A DNA stretch of 64,000 bases, taken from positions 33,735,764 to 33,799,763 of the forward strand of contig OV121092.1 of the NCBI GenBank assembly GCA_921293015.1. The letters run 5' to 3'. The stretch's first letter is position 1. The number at the start of each line of letters is the position of its first letter. Of the stretch, positions 35,757-48,652 are shown in pieces. Under the pieces are notes generated by a model. The model did not search any database and was not told the DNA's origin. It was given only the letters and a program-made list of their open reading frames with translations. The position numbers and the translations under genes are program-made. This DNA is from Phorcus lineatus (taxonomy: Eukaryota; Mollusca; Gastropoda; Trochida; Trochidae).

Positions 35757-35905
35757 CTGGTAACGTTGCACGTGCATTAAGAATGTACTAGCTAGATGGT
35801 TACATTGCACGTGCATTAAGAATGTACTGGCGAAATGGTAACGTCGCATGTGCATTAAGAATGTACCGGCAAGATGGTTACGTTGCACGTGCATTAAGAA
35901 TGACC
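35757..35905. repeat. 39-bp tandem repeat, about 3.8 copies
   Basis: The unit is 'GGTTACATTGCACGTGCATT, AAGAATGTACTGGCGAAAT' with small changes between copies. It includes TGCACGTGCA, itself a 10-bp palindrome with an E-box-like CACGTG. The period is a multiple of three, so frames stay open on both strands without coding meaning. Confidence 0.9.
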
Positions 35906-36063
35906 GGTGAACCAGTTGGGACCATCTCAAATTTTGTTAAAGGATTTTGTTTTATTGAAAAACGTTTTTTGTGTTATAATTATACAATGAAATACGAATG
36001 TTATTATCATAAACCAAAGCAGGTCATACAAAAAACACTTTAAACTAGGCTGTATTTTAAGTC

Positions 36064-36163
36064 AGATAACATACTCGTAACCGTACATTCGTGAAAACAA
36101 TGTCCTCGCCGCTTCGCGGCTCGTACATTCTTTTTCACGAATGTACGGTTACTTGTATGTTAT
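36064..36163. repeat. 33-bp inverted repeat around a GC-rich hairpin
   Basis: The left arm, GATAACATACTCGTAACCGT plus ACATTCGTGAAAA (36064-36096), pairs almost perfectly with the right arm, TTTTCACGAATGTACGGTTA plus CTTGTATGTTATC (36132-36164). The loop holds a second hairpin, GCCGCTTCGCGGC. The nested stems and abrupt edges suggest a tiny foldback transposon or a structured RNA/DNA site. Confidence 0.85.
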
Positions 36164-36164
36164 C

Positions 36165-36480
36165 CTTAACATAATCCATTGCGTACACAGGAACGTGACG
36201 TCATTACCATAGATTAGTCTCAAATAGCTTTGACAGAGATTCCTTTCCCCTCAATTCATAACACGAGTACTACTCCAATGCCATCCTTAAGTTCTCAATC
36301 GTTATTCAATTTGATTTCAATGTTACTATGAGTCGACTTAAAAATTACCGATATAGATCGATATACAAGATATTAACTGGTGTTTTTAAAACACAGACAA
36401 ATTTGCATAACTAGCCAAAATGGACTATCTGTTGTGTTCACTGAAGCGTATCATAACGCCGCATGGCATACCTTTATTTA
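36165..36480. other. Intergenic DNA, no gene seen
   Basis: Short spacer without recognised features. Confidence 0.4.
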
Positions 36481-36585
36481 CGTATTTGCGTGCGTGCGTG
36501 TTTGTGAGTGTGTGTGAGTGAGTGATGTGTGTGTGTGGGTGCGTGTGTGGGTGTGTGTGTGTGATGTGTGTGTGTGTAGGTGTAT
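36481..36585. repeat. Impure (GT)n microsatellite
   Basis: GT/GCGT/GAGT-interrupted tract. Confidence 0.85.
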
Positions 36586-36783
36586 GAAAAAGTATTTATA
36601 AAATATTCAGTTTTTATTTTCTTAAATTAGCAAAAACTTTTAAACTGTAACAATTTATTTCATCTTTACATGGATATATTAAACATTATATGTGATTTTA
36701 TTACAATGACTATTTAGTAGCATTTTGGCGGCTTGTACATGTGTATACCTCTTTGTATTTACAAGATGAGACAGCAATAAGCA

Positions 36784-37440
<657 letters not shown>

Positions 37441-38158
37441 AGAAATGCTGGTGTTAAGACGCTTTGGATGGAAAACTATAAGTTCTGTTCTATCGTCGTA
37501 TCTATAAGTTCTTAGACTTGATCAAGGCCGAACAAAATCGAATATGTAATAACGCAACTAGCATCTAGGGGGAAGACATGTTCCTAAGAGAAGAAAGTTC
37601 CGCCATCAAGAATTTCTGATGATAAGAACATGCTGGTCAATGGTGCCAAGGCCCCTATTGAATACTTCAACAACGTTTTGCCTTTACTGGAGTTTCATCT
37701 CTTAACCTGTAAATCTACATATCTGAGTGCAATATCCTAATAAGTGCTAGGTTAAGATTTCTAAATGCTGAGTGTTATATCTAATTGTGTATATGTTATA
37801 AAAAGTACTAGATGTTTTTATATATGAACTAATATATGTGTATGCATATAATATGTATATAAATTTATATCAAGTGCATGCTACATTAGATATCTATATT
37901 TATATTGATATATCTGTATTAGTTAATGTATTGAATAAATCAATATAAAGTGTTTATTTAACGTTCCTAGATTGAATAATTAAATGTTGCAAATATGTTT
38001 TTGATTTGGTGATTGTAGATTGTATGAAATAAAGTATGTCTATGTATAACTGTATATGTAATTTCGGTAAAAGAGAGAAAAAATAATTCATTCGAGTGTC
38101 ACGTAGTTGACAATAAAAAACAACTGTAGAAAGGAGCGGAGCTCACATACCCCCGCTT
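37441..38158. other. Intergenic DNA, no gene seen
   Basis: AT-rich sequence. The part nearest 37441 may be decayed upstream LINE sequence. Confidence 0.4.
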
Positions 38159-38159
38159 A

Positions 38160-38562
38160 CCCCTTAAGACATTCTCTCCTAACAGAGGTAACTCCGTCAT
38201 AAATTCCTATACAACCTCTGTCTTAATTCGAAGGTTTCCCGGTCTTCCGGCACTTTCCCCTAGCGGGACAATATTGCAACAATTGCGACCTGGCTATAAT
38301 TCAGCCAATGAAAAAAACGAATGCATGAATAACATATTTGATGTCACACAGGCCTCTGCAATGAAACAGTCCGAAAATGTGCAAAGTGCAAGGTGCATAG
38401 TCGAATAAAGTTTAGCTTTTGGGAAGCTTACGGAAATAACTTGAATGACTGAATGATAACTTTTGAAACGGCGTCGCTGATTGCACAAGTGACTTTGATT
38501 GCATCCAATCAGCGTTCTACATTTTATGCACAAGAAACCTTCGAATTAAGACAGAGTAAAAA
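38160..38562 (+). mobile_element. ACAACCTCTGTC element, copy C
   Basis: It starts ACATTCTCTCCTAACAGAGG, then TATACAACCTCTGTCTTAAT with TCGAAGGTTTC. It ends GAAACCTTCGAATTAAGACA with GAGT, giving inverted ends of about 24 bp and an interior of about 300 bp. The interior has TTTCCCCTAGCGGGACAATA, ATTCAGCCAATGAAAA, GGCGTCGCTGATTGCACAAG and GATTGCATCCAATCAGCG. It has no coding capacity. Confidence 0.82.
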
Positions 38563-40222
38563 AGAACCAGGGAACTTTCTGGGTTACATTTAGAAGTTAA
38601 TGCACAGGTTTTATTATGGTAACATAAGTGGGCATGGACGCATGCTCTCAAGCTGCGCTTTAAACTCAGAAGTTTTGTAGAAATATAGACAGAGGAATGG
38701 AAATTGATAGATATAGCTCATTAAATAAACTGGCTATGGATTATTTTCAGATGTGTTGATGTTGTTTTAGGGTTAGTCGAGGTAATTCGTTTGTAATTTC
38801 GTAATTCGTAATTCGAGATATGTTTCTTGCTTCTTTTGTGTTGTTTTTATTTGTTTTCAGTATTTAAAGGGTTTTTCTTTTTAACCATTTATGGTCATGT
38901 CCATGGATTAATGGCGAAGGCATTGAACTGGTAGCACTGACAATTACTGACTACCAAGTAGGTACAGGAAAATTTTTGAAGGTTTGAAAATCAATGGTCC
39001 ATTTGTCCCGACGAATTGATTTATCGACAGCTGTTACATCTTTTCCACTGTTGCGCTCAAAAAAGACAAATTGGAGAAAGAAAACATTTAGGAGAGTTGT
39101 TGTCTTGCTGACATCCTTAAATAACTGTCGTCGCTGCACATTTGCAACTCGCCATGCATGAAGAGAAAGGTTGGAAATACCTAATGAAGGTGCCATGCGT
39201 ATCATTTTATAATAAACTGAATAAGCGTAAACGTAAGCCAGAACAAAAAATGTTAACCTCATACCATTTAGACCGAAGTTGCGTGGACTTAAAACGATAC
39301 TTCACACTTTCAGTTATTTTGTAAGACAAAATTAGTTGGGATAATTCAGGTTTATAAAGCTATGTTTATGGTTAAGGATTTATGACAACAATCCAGTTGA
39401 AACATTTTACCGAATGTATTTCATTATTGGAATTGTAACTTGTATCCGTTGGTATAAATTTATATTGGATATAAGAACGAGTACGTGATGCACCTCTTAA
39501 AGCATGCCAAATGAATATCACTATATTTTGAACCGTAGAACACTTGACAACTTGAGATATGCATGTTTATTTGAAACCTTAACTTATATTGCTAATTTTA
39601 CAAATCTCGGATCATTTTTTCTACAAAGAAGTCAAAAGATTTTAAAAGGTATCGATTTTAAGCGAACGTCTTTCCTCTCTTGTGAGAGAGTTTATTTCCC
39701 GCCTTGAATATAAATTTCTAATTGTATATGTTGTGTATGTAATTATGCACTTGTACCATCAATTTTGTTTAGGAAAATAAAGAAGTAATTTAACCCAAAA
39801 GCACGCATTCAGTCAAGGGGGAAAACATCAAAAAATTTCAAAATTGAGGACGTTTTGTCAACACATATAGCTCATCTTTATCAGGCTGAGCAACTTCTTT
39901 TAAATACTCCCTTATTTCTCCGACTTTATGCATCACTATCAAAATTGTAGATTTGAAACTGATGTATCACTTTCTTTTAGGTTTGGTGCAGAGGTTCGTT
40001 GACAGGAAGTGCATTTTGCCCACACTCCAACCCATGGTTTTCTGGTATCTAGTACTGTAGCATTCGCCCATAGCGTAGCCTTGCCAAGCTTTAGATCAAA
40101 GGGGCGTAATCCATTCAAAGATATTTTATCAAATGCGGGCGTCTGTAGGTCTTTTTTGGCCCAACTTCGCCCTTAAATCCACCTACCTACCTACCTACCT
40201 TTAATCAAAGGTTTTGTATAGA
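38563..40222. other. Intergenic DNA, no gene seen
   Basis: Frames of 60-103 codons (38951-39262 minus, 39504-39707 plus) lack motifs and splice support. A short CTAC microsatellite lies at 40184-40201. Confidence 0.45.
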
Positions 40223-40224
40223 CC

Positions 40225-40510
40225 TTTATCCTTAAAGGGTCACAGTGTATGTCAAATATGTCAAACTTCATAAATGGTGTTATTCAATAGAGAAATAGTG
40301 GTAGTGCTTTTCAGTTCACCATGGTGACAATAAACAGGTTTAAGTCGTAATTTTTTATCGAAAACCGGACAATGAAGCGCGCCAATAACTGAAACGAAAT
40401 TTTGGAGTCTTGTTAACAACAGATATCACTACAAAAAGGGGGGTGATAGGTCATAAAACATAAAAAAAAGGAAATTTTGCGATGAATTTCGACTTCTTAA
40501 CATTAAATTG
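40225..40510 (+). repeat. Dispersed repeat with GACAATAA.CAGG core, copy 2
   Basis: Second copy of the repeat at 19660-20000. It starts CTTAAAGGGTCACAGTGTAT and ends near GAATTTCGACTTCTTAACAT. It carries an A-rich insertion near 40450-40475 relative to copy 1. Confidence 0.65.
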
Positions 40511-40689
40511 CCTTGATGAATGATGTTCGTCCTTCCCGTATACGGTAACAATGTGTGTGACTCTTTGAGCATGTCCTTGTGGTGTAGAGAAGGAGCAGTA
40601 TAAGAATCCTCATTATTATCATTATAATATAACTGTTACCTAAATTCAGAATGATGTTTGATAAATGGCTATGTATCAATATCAGGAAA

Positions 40690-41153
40690 TCAAAACATAG
40701 TGTCCTTTCCATAGTAAATAAACCTAAATATTTCTCCAAGGGTGGTGTTGAGTTTCGTAATTTCATCCGGGTTTTCAGGCACATGACCATGCCGATGCCA
40801 TATATGAATAGCATATTGTCTCCTCCAATCATATCCTGTCTGCTTCAACAGCTTTTTAGATTCAAACCAGTTGGGTCTGTAGATCTTAGATCCAATTTCG
40901 TTGACAGAGGTCCTGTTCTTGAACCAGAGTCGCTGTGCAGCGAAGAGAGAGTTTTCAAAATTTTTGGAACCTGTGTAATTGAGATAGCCTCGGTACCACT
41001 CCTTGACGAACCCCGAGTCCCTTTCAGATACTATGAAGGCGTTTCCCATCCCAGTGGCGTTGTCGATGTAGCCCATGCTGAGAGGGGCGTCCAAGAGGGC
41101 GTCTATTGGGTTCAGCACCAGCATATCCGTGTCCATGTAGATACCGCCATTCA
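40690..41153 (-). CDS. DXD glycosyltransferase (Gly_transf_sug/GT32-like), exon 2
   Basis: Terminal exon. The acceptor TGCCTTTTCCAG ends at 41154. The first two bases complete a Val codon begun in exon 1, giving 'TLI-V-NGGIYMDTDMLVL'. The DTD (residues 207-209) is the DXD nucleotide-sugar/metal site, preceded by the GGIY typical of the Gly_transf_sug domain. The rest (PIDALLDAPLSMGYIDNATG, NAFIVSERDSGFVKEWY, AIHIWHRHGHV, stop after GKDTMF) fits the C-terminal half of that domain. The full protein is 353 residues, a normal length for small type II Golgi enzymes of this group. The sugar donor and acceptor cannot be told. The group is large in invertebrates and includes alpha-1,4-GlcNAc/Gal-transferase relatives. 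The frame is intact and the catalytic motif is present. A plus-strand frame at 40651-41211 is its shadow. Confidence 0.87.
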
Positions 41154-42240
41154 CTGGAAAAGGCATTGTATTATTATGGTCAACTTACAGATGATATTCT
41201 GGAAAAAATAAGTAATGGATACGGGGGTTTGAATGTAAATGTAAAAGGCAAGATACATCGTTATTTATAATTTCAAAATTACAAATAAACGGAACTAAAT
41301 TGTTCAGAGAGAGTCACATCTTAATGATGTTTATTCTTAAATATCTCGCATTTCCCAAAAAATTTCTAAAAAGCTCTATACAGAGATTAACTCATCTGCA
41401 TAGCGGCAAGTGTCTACGAGTGCACACTACATTCAATTCATTTAAAATGTTTAGAAATGTTACCACCGAAACTACAGCTTTATATACCAATCTCTCAAAT
41501 AGTTGATACATTAAAAATACATTGCAAAATTATGAAGATTCTATCTTTTGGTAACTTTTTCTTTTCATAGCAAGTTGTAAGGCTCGTTTCATAGGGTTCT
41601 AACAAGAGTGCTCTGGGAGCAATACTCATCTCTTAATTGTACGGACATACTGCTGCTTGATTGTTTGCCTACAAAATTGGGTATTCTGTGAGGTATAATA
41701 TATTTCAAAACATTGGAATGCAATTAAGAAGAGATTGCCTGTGATTATTTTGAGCTCATTATGAATTCATCGGAAGTGTCGATTGACAAGGAATATACCA
41801 AGGTCATTAATGTTTTTGACGTTAGGGATACGTATGTAAAGTAAAGACCTTTGACTTACCAATCAAAGCTTGATTAAGGTTAAATTATTCAGAAAATAAT
41901 CGCTAGGGCAGGATTAAGTTAGGAAGATTAGATATGTCTTAAACAAATCATTTATCCAAGCTTTAGAACAGCCCCTGATAGAGTGCGTCCGAGTCAAATA
42001 TTCAAAAACTTTTATTCCTCGGAACATGGTCGATTTTCATCAGACTGAGTTTCAGAACTTATGAAGCACGTGTTTGAAGCAAGGGTCAAAGTTTAAGCTT
42101 TTAAAAAAAGGTTCATAGTAGTATATGACACACTGTGCAAGTGGGCGAAAAAGTCACGTGAATGCAACTGTGAATGTAATACATTTGTTAACTGATATTT
42201 GTTTGTTTCGCAACATCTATAATACGCTTTATAAACTTAC
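41154..42240 (-). other. Intron of the GT32-like gene (1,087 bp)
   Basis: Donor ATCG|GTAAGTTT at 42240 and acceptor TTTTCCAG at 41154 on the minus strand. AT-rich, with no element recognised. Confidence 0.78.
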
Positions 42241-42838
42241 CGATCAGAGTCTGCAGACGCACGATGTCACTCGCATGTTCAATGAATTGCAACGTGTTTG
42301 ACGTCATCACCGGAAATGGTCGGTAAACGTATCTGACACCAGCGATGTCGCTCAGCACGCGACTCCACCAATAGCCGCACGGTGTTGAGTCGGATATGAC
42401 GTATATCGCCCAGGGTGCTATGAACTTTCTAGCACTGAGAATGCTTAGGTAGTGTAAGAAAAGAAACGCTGGTGGTTTTCCAGGGGAAGGAGAAAATATG
42501 ACATAATACACTATACGAGGTACAATCTTTTCACGATTAGGCAGAATGCAATTGTCTTTGAATCTTAGGCCATTTTGACGACAGAACTGTCTACACATGA
42601 CGTCACTGTTTTTCCAATCTTTGTCACAGACGTCCCGGAAGTCTACTGTAGGTTCAACATGGCGTAAGAAGTCGTTCAGGCGGACACATGGTAAAGGTTC
42701 ATGCATTCTCGATGGGGTCGGGGTTCGAATTCTTAGAATTTGTTTTCCGTACATTGACCATGCAGGTATGTATAAAAACCAAATAAGGACCATTGATAAA
42801 AGTAGGTAATAAACATACAAACTGTATTGGATATGCAT
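42241..42838 (-). CDS. DXD glycosyltransferase (Gly_transf_sug/GT32-like), exon 1
   Basis: First coding exon: 199 codons plus one base. The chosen start (42838) gives MHIQYSLYVYYLLLSMVLIW, a short tail and one hydrophobic segment (about residues 8-27), i.e. a type II signal anchor. An in-frame ATG at 42916 would add 26 residues without a better anchor. A Cys-containing stem follows (Cys at 51, 71, 82, 86, 97), then VPRIVYYVIFSPSPG (106-120), FLFLHYLSILSARKFI (125-140), IYVISDSTPCGYWWSRVL (145-162) and FIEHASDIVRLQTLI (185-199). IPRIVHYVW, HxxSDIxRxxxL and the following GGIYxDTD form the canonical order of the family. It lies about 9.8 kb upstream, in minus-strand terms, of the C1GALT1-like gene on the same strand. 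Confidence 0.87.
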
Positions 42839-45800
42839 GATCAGTGTTAGTAATTTAAGTTCGACAAATAATAGGTTGTTATAGGTGGAATGATGTATGT
42901 TCAAGTTTCCAATCATGTTAATTTCATCGAATATACATTCTCTCCCGTGAACAGAAATCTAATGATATAGTGGGCAATAGCACACAGTACAAACTAGAGA
43001 CAGTTAGCATCCTTGCCATGTGTTGGTGCTATATTCTGAACAAGTCGACACGGCACATAGCTACAAAATTAACACTTCGAATCAGAACGAGAGTTCTGTT
43101 CAGGTCTATAGTGTCCTGATTTAAAGCTCGGAAAGAAGCACTCAGAAATTCATTGACATATATCAGTTTCCTTCGAAATCGCCAGTCCTCATAAGGAAAC
43201 ACCAGTCAGCTGTCCGTTCAAATGAAATCAGGATTCCAAGTGTGGCAACATGTTAAAGTCCAGTCAAATCAGCGACACTCATTTAAATTTCCTGGAAAGT
43301 CTACGAAAAGCGGCACATGAAGATGCCGTTTGAATCCTATTCATCAATTATGTTCCATTCTGTTACGGTCGTTCACTATTTGAAACCGTCCATACCGACT
43401 TTTTCATCAGTAGTTGGACTTCAGTTAGCTTCTTGAGATCAAAGATCAACTTCTCTCAAACTTAACTATTGACATGTTGTACAAAGCCACGTCGTTTATT
43501 CATTCGCATAAACCATTGAAACATGTAATGCGGACCCCCTTAGGACTCTCAACACCAGCTGTCGTTCCTTGTTTAATTCCTTTAGGTAAATACGGCGAAT
43601 TATAATGCAAACAAATCCTCACTTAACAAAGATGGATTAAATTGGTCAGAAATTGTGCTTATTCCACAGCGGACGATCAAATTACTCTTTTTACAATTCA
43701 TGTAAATCGCCCATTTTGGCATTTAATAAAGCTTCTGAAACTCATTAAACTAAATCTAACGATATTCAAGATTTTAAAAAACAAGCAAATTTTCTTCAGA
43801 AAATAATTATTTAATTATTTCAGCGAGTTTCTGAAATTTCTTCACTTACGTTCGTTACGCCAAGTTAATTCTGCATGCTTGGCGTCACGGATGAATGTGC
43901 TTCAAGTCACTGCAGTAGGTCGGATCTTGCTTCGTTATTTCAACTTTTATACCCACATTGCCGATTTTTTTAAAGTCAAGACGTTTGACTGTGTGTTTAA
44001 ATGAGTAACAGTTAGGCCTTATCTGTTATTCGGATAAGTATATGCTTTGTTTAAATGTTTGAGTGAAGATGATATTGGTTATTCGAGTTCCTCATATATG
44101 TCACATAATGTGAAGAGGTTAATTGTTTAATTGTATGTGTAAATCAGTTATTAGTTATACGATACGAATCCTGTGCTGCACAAGTTATGAGTTATTCGAA
44201 TATATTTTTTTAAGAAAAGGATAGGTTTAGTATCTTGATAACGTCTGAATACATTTTAAGTTAAAAAAGTATACGGCGCTATTGATCTCCAGTAGGCCTA
44301 CCTGTGTTTGATATTATGGATCTGTCACCGAATGGTGATGTTCGGTAGGAATAACAAAGTGTGGAAGTTACCAACAGACAAGTTTATTTACAATAGTTAT
44401 ATTTACAAATGTTCTACATGTTCAATATAGGATTCTGTTGACAAAGCTAACCTTTTCTAACACAGTGTATTTCACTCATGTCTAACGCTCTTCTAATTAA
44501 GTCCCTTTTGTTAATGTTTCTAACAGAATATTCTAATATATTTTAACGTGTTCATTTAAAGAAAGGTTTGAGCTAACTAGCGTTACCAAGCATAAGCATG
44601 TAAATTTCAAAATCCAAAATGGCGGTATTTGTGTTTTCCGCGAAGCAGGTTACGCTTTGGCGATACATTTTTTGGATAAGAACATGTTGTAAATTATGAG
44701 ACAACACAAATAAAACAAAAATCGTGTAATCTGCTTACCAGGCGAAATCACGTCTTTTAAGGAACTGGCGCACGTCAATATTTCGAAGACATAAATAATG
44801 TACAGATAATTTCTCCCTATTACTAACTATCTATATATAATAACTATATATATATATATATATATATGGTATAAGATATTCAGAACATGTGTACATATTC
44901 AGGTTATAAAGCAAAATTTAAAAGTCTGGAAACATTTAATGCAATCTTGCCTGGAAATACAAATTGAAGAATTTATTGAATATGGTTATATATTAATCAT
45001 AAAATCATAAACAGCTCTTTTCAAAGAAAAAATCGTATTTAAGTATACATATAAGATAATCTTCTGTGTTCTGTGACAAACATAGATCGACTAGTACCAA
45101 CCGTTGATGAAAACCCGAGTGCAAAATACGTATCTTTTAAATAAGCCTAGAATGACCAACTTACAAATAGCGAGCTGTTCACAAGTGTATGTGTGTACGT
45201 TTATCTATTAATGAATTTTTCATATTTTCCCATTCTTCGATATATCATAGTCTGCTGTCATGTATAAATACTAGTATTTGCTAGACTAAACTAATACTAA
45301 ATCTCTGAGAATTAGTTATCAAAAAAATGTATGTTATCAAATAAAAGAAGGGAGCATCGTAAAAAAATTAGCATATCAATAAAACCAAACTCTAAACTTG
45401 CTTTTCAAGTTCAAAATATTATTTACTGCAGTACAAAGATGTGTTTGAAGCTAAACCGAAAATTCAACATGTGAGGTCCTTTTCGTTGAGACGCACTGAA
45501 GTCGGAAAAGAGTATTATACGGCGCTTCGTCAGCGTAAAATTTCTCTCTGGAAATACTATTGAATCTTATCATAATTTTAGTTTAAAAGCAAGTTTAAAA
45601 CTTTTAACCTTATGCATTTAACAGGGACGTTTATTATAGTTACATGCCAGTTAGATAGTGAACACATGTAACATTGTAAAATGTTGGATCACACCTTTCG
45701 GATTCTAACCCACACCCTTATAATCAAGCAACAAGGACGGTCAACAAGCGAGAGTTATGCTGTATATAGTTGCATTCATTATCCTTCAGATGGATGTGAA

Positions 45801-46090
45801 TTGCCAAGGCTCCAGGCTGAATTTATTAAAGATACATACAATTTCGAAAGTGAACATTGTCATATTAGACACTCTGGGATTTTGGGAAAAGTCTATGCTT
45901 GAATTTGAATTCAAACCACTACCAAAATTATGTAACATGTTGGCGTCCACATTATCTTAGCCTATATTTTCCTATAAATCCACTGTGTTGGTTGATTTTA
46001 ACGTTACTTGAGATTTTTCATTCATTAAAGTTAATTTAAGGATTGTTTTTGTTATATAAATTTCAGCTTAATTTCTCACTTTCATAAAAA
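42839..46090. other. 5' flank of the GT32-like gene and intergenic DNA
   Basis: No further exon is recognised. An (AT)n microsatellite lies at about 44846-44868. Overlapping frames at 45681-45902 and 45757-45960 have no support. Confidence 0.45.
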
Positions 46091-46093
46091 ATA

Positions 46094-46453
46094 GTAAGGA
46101 TGGGTATCGCTCCTCATTTCCGTTTTGCAATACATTGCGATACAGAAGAGCGTATTGCAATATATTTGTACTTTTCATATTTAAGTTTTTCCATGCTCTC
46201 AGTCATTAGAACAGTGATCAATGCTCAACTGGTCGTCGTTTTGTAAAGAAAGATAATTCAGTGACTGCTTTCGGACTTTTAACGTGTCTTACTTTGTTTA
46301 CAAATTTCAGTAAAATCACGTTTTCTTAGTTACTTATTTCTGCAATTTTAAATCCTCCGATATATTTGATATTTTCGGAAGAGTGTACCGGTACGTATCA
46401 TGTTGTTTCTTTATTGCAAAATACCGATATACCGATAATAGCGCACACCCTTA
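46094..46453. mobile_element. Possible hAT-type MITE with TAAGGRTG ends
   Basis: The left end, TAAGGATGGGTATCGCTCC with TTTTGCAATA nearby, mirrors the right end, TTGCAAAATACCGATA then GCGCACACCCTTA (reversed: TAAGGGTGTGCGC). The length is about 360 bp and the interior is non-coding. Flanks are A-rich, so a target duplication cannot be judged. Superfamily assignment from the end sequence alone is tentative. Confidence 0.42.
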
Positions 46454-48650
46454 CAAAAAAACACTTCAAACAAATTAGGTTTATCATCAGACAATTTGAA
46501 CTTGAATAAAATGTATTTATATTGAATTAAAGGTTCACATCTTTTATCTGTGATATATATAAGAACGTGATATGTGGCACTGTGCATTTGGGTCGTTTGC
46601 ATTGAACGAGAAGATGTCATGGAAACGGAGGAACATCGAGTTCGAAGCTTAGAGAATAGTGAACCTGCAGCCACGCAATACAGAATTCACCGTGCGAAGA
46701 CGTTTTCCGTATTGCACGCCTGTATTACCATCCAGGTATATGATAAATACGATTATTGTATTTTAACTTGACGCAAAAGTTCAGTTTCTTTTACTAATGC
46801 AGAGAAGATTGTAATGTAAGTAGTTATAAGTCCCCAAGACAGGTCAGGGGGTACAACAAATAGCACCGCCATGACAGAACATCTGCGCACGCCTAGCACG
46901 TGCGCACGTGCCCTATATTGACATCTGGCTCGTGTTATTATCACATTTCAAAATAAAGATATTACAACTTGGCGACAATATTGCTTACAAAATCGAATGT
47001 TTTGAAAACAACGTCGGATGCCTCTAAGTTAAAAATGTTTGGACAAATGTTTTGGTTATCTTTTGATAAATCATTTCGTGGTATCATTTTATCTAGGTAT
47101 ATATAAAATATAAAATTATTTTAGTCCTATACTATCTAAATTTATTTCTAATATGGTATTCTCACTATCTATTTCATTAAGAGTTTCTTGGTAGAAATCT
47201 ATGCAAAGCTCCTCACATGAAAAAATCATTTTCTGAATTTCAATTAACGGACAACAATTTGAACAATACATTTTTTAAACTGTTTCAACGCAAATGCAAA
47301 TTTCATTCGGAATAAGTCTTACTCACAAGGCACAGTTGGACGTGTTTCAGAAAAGTTAATTTCTTCACAATTTCAACAAAATATATTACTTCATGAGGAA
47401 CGTTTTTTCTTCCTAGGGTCAAGAATCTCTTTACCCAACCCGATTATAATTAGGTCTACTTATTGAAGAAATTATCACTTATCTAGTGTAAACTGTATGC
47501 TGCCGTTGAAGTGTTATAACCATTTCAATGGTTTCATTCGGGAAATAAATTCGGTTATCTCAACAAAAGTTGGTTCATTCGTTAAAGGACCCCTTTTATT
47601 ATTTAAAAATGATTGTCTTGTAATCGTATATATTTGTATGTAAGGTAAAATACTTATAACTATAGTCAATGGTTAATACTTATAAAATATATACAGTTCC
47701 TAAACGAAACTTAAACTAATGCTAAGTGAATTGTATATATAATTGTATGCACAGGATTCAATGTCACTTTAGAACTCCTTTAATGATAAATTGCTTAAAA
47801 CAAAGTATGAAAAACTATTGATTGATATAAATATGTATACATAATGTTTTCTTTCATAGTCTTATGATCCGGCTATTCCTGACAAAAATTCAAATGAATT
47901 AGTACTGGATAGTAAACCACTGAAACAATAAACATATTGGAATCGTATCAATGTACATGTACAAATGTAACATTGTCATAGTTTCTACCAGATGGTCATT
48001 TATTTCGAAAATAATTGTCTGTAAAACAGCTTAAGCCGACGATCAAACACCTGTTACTATTTTTTAAAAAGGTAAAGGTATATAACGGGGTCGACCGAGC
48101 GTCTCTTTGAAAATTATTTTGAATAAATAATATTATCAAATTATGAAGAGAGCCAACATATTACTCAATCATGTGTCATTGATATCTTCCGGCCACAATA
48201 TTGTTTTTAAAGTGGAAACCCCCTAACCCGAGAAAAACACTTTTCAACGGAAGAAACAAAAATCCCCCTACACACATCATAGACTTTCCTTAAATCTAGA
48301 TTTAAAAATTATGACACATATCGGTATCAATCATATTTCTTTTCTCACAGATTATGTCCTCAATTCCTCAACCCTAAAAGGCCCCTTGAAACCTTACACC
48401 ATCGGCACGTGGCGCATCATCTGTTAGCGAGTGCAACCCGTGTTGAACTCCCGAGGGGCCATCTCAAAACAAATACATCTGACATAATATCGGGTGATAT
48501 GGCGCATTCGTAAATAGCTATGACATGTGCCCCTTTTACTTCGGTCACAACGTTACACATTGTATCTGTTGCATGTTACATGTTATCTTGTCGACAAAAC
48601 CCGGCTAACAACAGATGGAGGTATGACTATAGATCTAGAGTGTGCTCATA
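46454..48650. other. Intergenic DNA, no gene seen
   Basis: Frames at 46411-46674 (minus), 46574-46771 (plus) and 46753-46944 (minus) are mutual shadows without motifs. No elements recognised. Confidence 0.45.
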
Positions 48651-48652
48651 GG

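Noticed and set aside
38951-39262. 103-codon minus frame with a hydrophobic start
   Set aside because: No known motif, no splice model, and the signal-like segment is poor (many Tyr, no cleavage site).
40651-41211. 186-codon plus-strand frame
   Set aside because: Antisense to exon 2 of the GT32-like gene. The minus strand has GGIYMDTD and matching splice sites.
47040-47340. Possible LINE C-terminus on the minus strand (CSNCCPLIEIQ...)
   Set aside because: The Cys pairs are suggestive, but the surrounding ETGR-type and terminal motifs are absent and frames break too often.
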